A stretch of DNA of 10,945 bases from Gyrodactylus bullatarudis (Eukaryota > Platyhelminthes > Monogenea > Gyrodactylidea > Gyrodactylidae), in the NCBI GenBank assembly GCA_012064415.1, contig SSNU01002945.1:1-10945 (forward strand), in the 5' to 3' direction. The notes beneath the pieces are model-generated. The model searched no databases. It had not been told where the DNA came from and saw only the letters and a program-made list of their open reading frames with translations. Position 1 is the stretch's first letter; every line of letters starts with the position of its first letter. The position numbers and the translations under genes were made by a program. This document shows positions 7,101 through 10,945 of this stretch, piece by piece.

Positions 7101-9840
7101 GAAAGATAGAAGCACTCAAAGTGCGTTTACTGGGGGAGAAAAAACCTTAAATTAGTCTCATTACTCATTAGTAAAGGGATTAAAGTATTTTAGTCAGTTA
7201 CTCTTTTTTATATACTTTTTGTAGGAAGTTCATTGTGCTTTTAAAAATATTTAAGATCTTAAAAAATGACATAAAAATTTGAAAAGTCGTTTATAGGTCT
7301 AGAAATTCGGTTATCAAGTTTAATTTCTTGAGAAATATGACATCCGTCGCTTTCTTTTCTTATTCTACAGATAGACCAATACAAGCCAAAAAACAACATG
7401 GTCAGGTAGCAAGTGAACGTCGTTATTATCAATGAATTTATTACAATAAATTTTGTGTTGCTAGAAGATTTATAAAAACTCACAGTAAAAATGTCACTCT
7501 TTTTTGATCCAAGGAAAATCTTCCATTTTTCCTTAGATACCATGTCAATGTACTCCTCTCGAAGTTGGTTTCGCTGATTCATTGAAATATCGCGAGTACT
7601 GATATCCTGGTCTGTTGCATCAGATTTGTGCTCAGATTTTTGTGAGCGTTGGGATCTTTTACATTTTAACTGCTGCTGTGTCGGAGGCGGCAAAAGAGCC
7701 TCTTTACTATCAACCTCGACAAAGTCCCTTCTAGCTAAAGAAATCAAGATTTAATGAAAATTTTCAAGAGGGTTTAGTTTGCAAACTCACGGGATTTTTC
7801 TTTATTCAAATATGACGTATTCATAGCCTTTGGATCAGTTGATAGTTTACTTCTGCTTACTAAAGGAAATTATTAAATCAGTATCAGAAAGAAAACAGCC
7901 AGATTTTGGTATGTTTCCTTAATCTATTAGTAAAATAATCGGCTCACATTTTCTAGGATTTATTGCAGTAGCATCTTGCAGATTGGTCGAAGTAGATCCA
8001 GACTGGTTATTCATAAAAACGTGGGCTATTTGACCATAGCTATTGATAGATATTGCTGATTTTGGTGCAAAGTCCAGCAAATGGTTCGAATTGAAGACAA
8101 CATTTTGATAAATCAACATGCCTTCTTTTGACACAGAATACAGACAGTTGTTGTCATTAGGGTCCCAGACGATAGCTTAATTCATTAAAATATAACATGA
8201 AGAAGATGAAATTGAATTGTTGATGCATTTAACCCTCGCATGGAATTTGGGGTCAAAAAGACCCCAAGGGGATTTCAATCCTCTATAAATATTTTTTTTT
8301 CTTTTTGTACGAAATTTTTTTGTAATCCTAATCAAAATTGATGGTTTTTTCCAGTCTTCGGTCTATTATTACACAAAATAACTAATAATAAATAGAAAAA
8401 ATTATAACTGAATCAGAATTTGGAGTCTTTTTGACCCTCGCATGGAATTTGGGGTCAAAAAGACCCCAAGGGGATTTCAATCCTCTATAAATATTTTTTT
8501 TTCTTTTTGTATGAAATTTTTTTGTAATCCTAATCAAAATTGATGGTTTTTTCCAGTCTTTGGTCTATTATTACACAAAATAACTAATAATAAATAGAAA
8601 AAATTATAACTGAATCAGAATTTGAAGTCTTTTTGACCCCATCCTCTTTTTATACAAGACTAAAAAATAGAGCTGGATTTGGGCTTTGATCCAGAGCAAG
8701 CGATAGAAAAGAACAAAGTCGCTGTGGAAAATGCAACATTTATATATATGCAAAAAACATTTTTGCCTATGTGGTCCTAAATGTCTATAAAATTATCTAA
8801 ATCTTGTTAAAAAATCTTTTTCTCCGCTAAAACTACTGTTGAGAGAAGGTGGGGTCATAAAAAACCCCAAAACGTGATTTTTTTGAAATTCCATGCGAGG
8901 GTTAAAAACCTCTTTTCTAATCTAATAAAAGGATTACCCTGTATAATATCGGAATGTCCATCAACTGTAGCAAAAGGTACAAATGGCCTTTCCAGGTGCC
9001 ATAGATAAATATTCAAATCTATGGGCATATTTCCTGATGAGGCTATTCTCATTTCATTACCATAACCAGGCTGCCATTTGATTCTATTCACTCTAGTTGT
9101 TCTAATTGTATGAATGACCTTTGGTATAAGGCTGACATTATTACTAGACATTGATGGTTTAAGACTGTTGAATGTAGCGTGTTGTGAATCGACAGACTGG
9201 AGAGAATTAAAGTCCCAAATTTTTATCAAGTGATCTCTACTTCCAGCTGTGGCAAGCCAATTACGACTAGAGAGAAAGTCTTTAAAAAATTACGCTTACT
9301 TCTGAAGATTAAATTCAGGATGCCAATTTAATGCAGGAATTGAACACAAGTGGCCAGTAAAAGAGGAATAGGGTCTGCTCTCGTTTCTCACGTCCCATAA
9401 CATGATAATGCCATTCTCTTGAGCAGCAACAAGCATCTCTGGTCGTCCAGGACAATAGGAAATATCACGGACAGGAGAAAGGGCAATAATCTTTTGACTT
9501 AGTGTTCGTACATTCTTGTGGCCATCTCTTAGATCCTGAAATTTAGAAATTTACTATTAGAACTAGCTTTAAAAACTGAGTTTAAGAAAGATACTTACAA
9601 ATATCTTTATTGTTCCATCTTGACTAGCAGAGGTGATTTCATTGTGGTTATTGCCCTGTAGCGTCACCTTATGAATGGTTCTATTATGACCAGGGAAACA
9701 AACCATTGAACGCACATTATCTGAGAAATAATAAATTAGCTATGGGAAGCATGAAAAGATTGAAGGCTTACTATGGAAACTTGCAATCTCAGCATTCCAT
9801 ACGGTGATATCACCACTTGCTGAGCCTGTTATTATATAAT
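467..9840 (-). CDS. WDR24: WDR24/Sea2-like GATOR2 subunit, 16 visible exons, both ends incomplete
   Basis: This is a homologue of WDR24 (yeast Sea2), a WD40-RING scaffold of GATOR2 that relieves GATOR1 inhibition of TORC1 at the lysosome or vacuole. Exons, 5' to 3' on the minus strand: 9840-9772, 9720-9599, 9535-9300, 9266-8938, 8175-7948, 7859-7791, 7734-7484, 6512-6480, 6414-6262, 6170-5795, 5736-5630, 5573-5263, 3991-3619, 1295-1230, 1155-888, 831-467. Every intron is GT..AG and every phase matches, giving about 1,118 codons. The domain order is the family's: WD40 propeller, helical segment, long low-complexity linker, helices, zinc ribbon and RING. Diagnostic strings are NIYLWHLERPFVPFA, SQFWSILRMIY, AWFQTYLDVLERF and CNHGGHLHH. 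The first propeller strands and the last RING ligands lie outside the window or are lost. Exon 14 holds an in-frame TAA, so this copy may be a pseudogene. Identity is confident from recalled family sequence; exact splice sites are inferred. Confidence 0.9.
1230..1295 (-). other. WDR24: WDR24 exon 14 with in-frame TAA
   Basis: This 66-nt segment follows a ttacag acceptor and ends AGT before a strong GTAAGT donor. It is phase 0 on both sides, so it drops cleanly between exon 13 and exon 15. It reads FLDYYY, then TAA (1277-1275), then FLPGIANEYCQTYPS. FLDYY fits the family pattern (human LHFYAEQGD) just before the helix in exon 15. Skipping the exon also keeps frame but loses 22 codons. No other visible exon has an in-frame stop, so code reassignment is unlikely. 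Confidence 0.6.
1327..1630 (+). pseudogene. Reverse-transcriptase relic, probably Penelope-like
   Basis: Broken plus-strand frames, all inside the 2323-nt WDR24 intron. Frame A, 1327-1464, reads through LKTRFERFMYEVGLTQNRR before TAG at 1465. Frame B, 1487-1555, reads FAAL, TAA, then ELISNKNIFLTKPDKGKG. A shift at about 1553 restores LVVM, and another gives FVDMKLGIDDFTK. The order N.NI.LTKPDKGKG.LVVM followed by a D-x-M segment is the start of the RT domain in Penelope-like elements (usual pattern ITKxDKGNxVVxMD..DY). The YxDD box and the rest of the RT are not seen. At least two frameshifts and two stops show it is dead. It could belong to another RT lineage with the same DKG block. Confidence 0.5.
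1603..1960 (-). other. Possible retroelement leader plus short ORF (unrecognised)
   Basis: On the minus strand an ATG at 1845-1843 opens an 80-codon frame starting MSSETNNSNILDEVRQYYGK, which ends at 1603 in low-complexity sequence and overlaps the RT relic on the other strand. Upstream, 1846-1960 contains a GC-richer island within AT-rich flanks, with CCGGGT and ACCCCGG halves that can form a hairpin (about 1899-1924). The layout, structured leader then ATG, recalls a retrotransposon leader and gag start, but I recognise neither part and no second LTR is visible. The reading frame may be chance. Confidence 0.25.
2001..2556. mobile_element. Foldback element with long inverted arms and a 22-nt loop
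   Basis: The left arm 2001-2243 (starting GGTAATGGTAAAGAAAGGC) is the near-perfect reverse complement of the right arm 2266-2556. The innermost 21 bp (2223-2243 and 2266-2286) pair perfectly around a 22-nt loop. The right arm has about 50 nt absent from the left, near 2343-2395. The flanks are CTTGAACC (1993-2000) and CTTCAACC (2557-2564), a candidate 8-bp target duplication with one mismatch. Very long inverted ends with an 8-9 bp duplication suggest a non-autonomous MULE or another foldback class. It has no coding capacity; the two similar short frames in the arms are a by-product of the inversion. Confidence 0.7.
2557..2880. other. Intron sequence, nothing recognised
   Basis: AT-rich sequence between the foldback and the tRNA-like half-site, within the 2323-nt WDR24 intron. 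No frame, repeat unit or family motif stands out. It may be the body of a SINE if the tRNA-like head downstream is real. Confidence 0.4.
2881..3520 (-). other. tRNA-like or SINE-head sequence split by the hAT-like MITE
   Basis: Removing the MITE and one copy of its target duplication joins minus-strand 3520-3468 to 2908-2881. The join contains TGGTCCAGTGGTC, a good pol III A-box, then a hairpin TGAGT-TTTTAAT-ACTCA shaped like an anticodon arm, then CCTAGTTCTCGACTACG, a damaged B-box/T-arm at normal spacing. The acceptor arms do not pair and the T-loop lacks the RA after TTC, so this is not a working tRNA. A tRNA-derived SINE head or a tRNA pseudogene are the alternatives. Confidence 0.3.
2917..3467. 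mobile_element. hAT-like MITE, 551 bp
   Basis: Perfect 25-bp terminal inverted repeats lie at 2917-2941 (starting TAGGGAGTGAAAATTCG) and 3443-3467. They are flanked by an exact 8-bp duplication, GTCATGAG, at 2909-2916 and 3468-3475. Eight-base duplications and TAGGG/CAGGG ends are typical of the hAT superfamily. The interior is AT-rich and non-coding, with ACATATCG repeated exactly at 2976, 2996, 3364 and 3404 plus degenerate copies, which suggests subterminal transposase-binding repeats. A 10-bp duplication with ends starting GGGAG is a poorer alternative, since TA would then sit on one side only. The perfect ends imply fairly recent insertion. Confidence 0.75.
4165..4912. repeat. Older foldback repeat, arms about 300 bp
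   Basis: Left arm 4165-4463 and right arm 4610-4912 are reverse complements with scattered mismatches and small indels (roughly 85-90% by eye), around a 146-bp centre. The best block is CGATTTCGATGATTCGAAGC through to the GATCAACATTGAA motif (left about 4393-4447). No target duplication could be fixed at the outer ends, where similarity fades. It fills most of the 1271-nt intron between WDR24 exons 12 and 13. It has no coding frame of note and is more diverged than the foldback at 2001-2556. Confidence 0.65.
4913..5262. other. Intron remainder, nothing recognised
   Basis: Sequence between the right arm of the older foldback and the GTGAGT donor of WDR24 exon 12 (5262). It is AT-rich with a short TA run near 5242-5252. 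No frame or family motif was found. Confidence 0.4.
6513..7483 (-). other. 971-nt WDR24 intron without identified insertion
   Basis: It is bounded by GTGAGT (7483) and ttttctag (ending 6513), and the flanking exons join in phase 0. No terminal inverted repeats or target duplication were found, although the size is ten times that of neighbouring small introns. Reading on from exon 7 into the intron stays open for 74 codons to a stop at 7259 and encodes a hydrophobic segment, so intron retention would add a membrane-like tail. Confidence 0.5.
8233..8636. repeat. 202-bp tandem duplication of the MITE left end
   Basis: 8233-8434 and 8435-8636 are two head-to-tail copies with only three differences: CG to TG in GTACGAAA, CG to TG in CTTCGGTC, and G to A in TTTGGAGTC. 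The second copy repeats the whole terminal repeat and palindrome but is preceded by GA, not TTAA, so it is an internal duplication and not a nested insertion. Confidence 0.92.
8233..8901. mobile_element. piggyBac-like MITE, 669 bp, TTAA-flanked
   Basis: It starts CCCTCGCATGGAATTT (8233-8248) and ends with the exact 16-bp reverse complement (8886-8901), with TTAA on both sides (8229-8232 and 8902-8905). TTAA duplication and CCC-starting ends define piggyBac-type elements. Next to each end is a palindrome-like GGGGTC..GACCCC motif (8249-8265; a weaker version at 8851-8868). There is no transposase frame, so it is non-autonomous. It sits in the 762-nt intron between WDR24 exons 4 and 5; removing the element and one TTAA leaves 89 nt, the size of ordinary introns of this gene. 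Confidence 0.85.
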
Positions 9841-10178
9841 CTGAAAGGGAATATTAAAAATTTCAAGATTTTAAATCTAATTAGGGGTATATAAAAAAAC
9901 AATAGGTAGGGTGTGTAAATGGTCAAAAACAATAGGTGTCAGATGATGTATAATAGGTGATATTCGAGGTATTTCCAAAAACAATGGGAATTTGATCAGC
10001 ATTAATATCTGGGGTAGAGAAGTATTCATATATAATGGGATATACCAATACATATGGTCAAATACATAGGTCAAATACATAGGCCAATCTAACTTTTAAT
10101 CTGTATTAATACCTATTGTGTAAGAATTATTTATAAATAATACCTTATATATTCTATCACATTTTTTTCGATAACTAG
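9841..10178. other. Spacer between MULE relic and first visible WDR24 exon
   Basis: It contains the tttcag acceptor of WDR24 exon 1 (9841-9846) and otherwise AT-rich sequence. ACAATAGGT occurs at 9899 and 9929 and its reverse complement ACCTATTGT near 10110; a GTCAAATACATAGG unit is doubled near 10057-10082. These could be the edges of a small degraded repeat, but no target duplication was found. No N-terminal WDR24 exon was recognised here. Confidence 0.4.
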
Positions 10179-10943
10179 TTATGAACTTATAACATAGATG
10201 AAATTGAATGGGTGCAAACTTCTCAAATTTACTATACGAGAATTAGACGATTCAGCAATATTTGAAGTGAGATGTCCATATCGACATCCTTTGAATGCAT
10301 AACTAGCCCAATTTTCGTGGGGAATTCCATTCACATAATCATAAACAGCAGAGTTCTTTGAGTTTATATCACCCATTATGCTGTCGAATTCGTCTTTAGT
10401 TTTTGCTCTTGCAGCTTTGAAGAGTTCGTAATTGAAATTTGACTTAAATTTGGACTTGATGTTTTTTCCTATATGAAATAGACAAAATGAGTGCAGCGCT
10501 TTTAGAAGTACTTCCGATACACTATTCAATAGACCCTTTTCCCGGTCAGATAAAATCACTAAATTTTCAATTTTCGATAGATTTAAGCAGTCTTTTAGAT
10601 TTTCAAGAAAGTAGGTCCAAGTACCCTAACATTCATTTGGAACAAAGCTTAGTGCAATTGGTAAGAGGTATTCAGGCCATGCTGATTCTTCAGATACTGA
10701 ACACAATCTTTAGGCAGTGAAGATTTTCTGAGTGTTTTAATTTGAGTTATAATCTGCTGTTTGTTAGGTCTAAGATTTATCTAAAATATTATATAGAAAA
10801 AAAAATACTTCGTTATAAGTGTGTGCGAAGAATTTCGTTAAATATAATATACCGTCAACTCTCCTGTTGAATTTTGCTGAAAATGAGCAATCTTTCTTCG
10901 GGCATCCATAGTGATAATAATTCGTAGAGCTTTTTATATTTAT
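10179..10943 (-). pseudogene. Broken MULE (Mutator-like) transposase
   Basis: The minus-strand frame from the window edge reads YYHYGCPKKDCSFSAKF, a zinc-finger-like start of MULE proteins, to HTYNE. It continues after a GT..AG gap of 28 nt (10808-10781) as RPNKQQIITQIKTL..LPKDCVQYLK. It then shifts frame to PIALSFVPNEC, TAG, GTWTYFLENL, and SDREKGLL, CLFHIGKN and NIAESSNS, ending at TAA (10181-10179). SDREKG holds the second catalytic Asp, NIAES the Glu, and C-x-x-H is the conserved pair between them. About 80-100 residues with the first Asp are missing near 10690-10720, and the usual C-terminus is cut. The protein is therefore inactive. Same strand as WDR24, so it could lie in an upstream intron. 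Confidence 0.85.
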
Positions 10944-10945
10944 AT

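Larger units (their letters stand above)
3619..7859 (-). other. WDR24: WDR24 exons 6-13: helical segment and low-complexity linker
   Basis: Exons 6 and 7 are polar (a QQQ run, many K/S residues). Exons 8-10 give FTELALGYKLKGDSLQEVC and then SQFWSILRMIY, matching the WDR24 stretch with the pattern LCDHN..VAxxLGR..xxWxxLRxIY. Exons 10-13 are charged, Ser/Asn/Lys-rich and without a recognisable fold, including a KKKKK run just after RMIYSWPHE. Exon 13 ends in DLVNAIKCWMLQL, the start of the C-terminal helical part. Exon 8 is only 33 nt (11 codons). For exon 13 the acceptor must be cttccag (exon start 3991), because the ctttag 8 nt upstream puts a TAA in frame. Donors of exons 10 and 11 are the unusual GTTTGT. 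Long introns of 971 nt (after exon 7) and 1271 nt (after exon 12) interrupt this part. Confidence 0.8.
7948..9840 (-). other. WDR24: WDR24 exons 1-5: WD40 propeller
   Basis: Five exons encode about residues 1-328 of the visible protein. Blades seen: YIITGSASGDITVWN (exon 1); HNRTIHKVTLQG..EITSASQDGTIKIF (exon 2); VRDISYCPGRPEMLVAAQENGIIMLWDVR-like (exon 3); GHLCSIPALNWHPE..NWLATAGSRDHLIKIWDF (exons 3-4); RVNRIKWQPG..NIYLWHLERPFVPFA (exon 4); AIVWDPNDNNCLYSVSKEGMLIYQ (exons 4-5). The RPFVPFA string after the fifth blade and the IVWDPND start of the next are close to animal WDR24, which separates it from WDR59 and MIOS. Exon 1 starts in mid-codon after a tttcag acceptor, so at least one upstream exon is missing from view. 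Introns are 51, 63, 33 and 762 nt; the last carries the piggyBac-like MITE. Confidence 0.88.

Noticed and set aside
8435..8901. A second, nested piggyBac-like insertion
   Set aside because: The inner left end is preceded by GA, not TTAA, and there is only one right end.
9877..10080. 67-codon minus frame (MYLTYVFDHMYWYIPLYMN)
   Set aside because: Composition reflects repeated ATA/CCTATT units of the spacer; it resembles no WD40 blade.
10487..10720. 77-codon plus-strand frame
   Set aside because: Antisense shadow of the MULE transposase relic.

Overview
The window is AT-rich eukaryotic nuclear DNA. It carries one intron-rich protein gene on the minus strand, running from the right side of the window to its left edge, and several transposable-element relics. 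Spliceosomal introns, a GATOR2/SEA-complex gene and MULE, hAT-like and piggyBac-like elements together suggest a repeat-rich, AT-rich eukaryote. An early-diverging fungus with a TE-laden genome is my best guess (low confidence), because the protein is diverged from animal WDR24 and most introns are about 50-90 nt.

The central gene is a WDR24 (yeast Sea2) homologue, a GATOR2 subunit that signals amino-acid sufficiency to TORC1. Sixteen exons (9840 down to 467) join with GT..AG borders and compatible phases throughout, giving about 1,118 visible codons. In order they encode a WD40 propeller (9840-7948), a helical and then low-complexity linker (7859-3619), the end of the helical region (1295-888) and a C-terminal zinc-ribbon/RING module (831-467). 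The N-terminal exon(s) and the last RING ligands are not in the window. Exon 14 (1295-1230) carries an in-frame TAA.

Eleven introns are 33-91 nt. Four are 762, 971, 1271 and 2323 nt, and three of these four hold recognisable insertions. The 762-nt intron holds a 669-bp TTAA-flanked piggyBac-like MITE (8233-8901) whose left end is duplicated in tandem. The 1271-nt intron holds an old foldback (arms about 300 bp, 4165-4912). The 2323-nt intron holds a 551-bp hAT-like MITE (2917-3467) inside a tRNA-like sequence, a second foldback with long arms (2001-2556), a decayed reverse-transcriptase fragment resembling Penelope-like elements (about 1327-1630), and an LTR-leader-like stretch with a short ORF (1603-1960).

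Upstream of the first visible WDR24 exon, also on the minus strand, lies a broken MULE transposase (10179-10943). It keeps the N-terminal zinc-finger-like part, the second catalytic Asp and the Glu, but has lost the segment with the first Asp and its C-terminus. It sits either inside an upstream WDR24 intron or at a point where the gene is cut off.

No CRISPR array, rRNA or intact tRNA gene was found. 1-466, 2557-2880, 4913-5262, 6513-7483 and 9841-10178 hold no recognisable gene.
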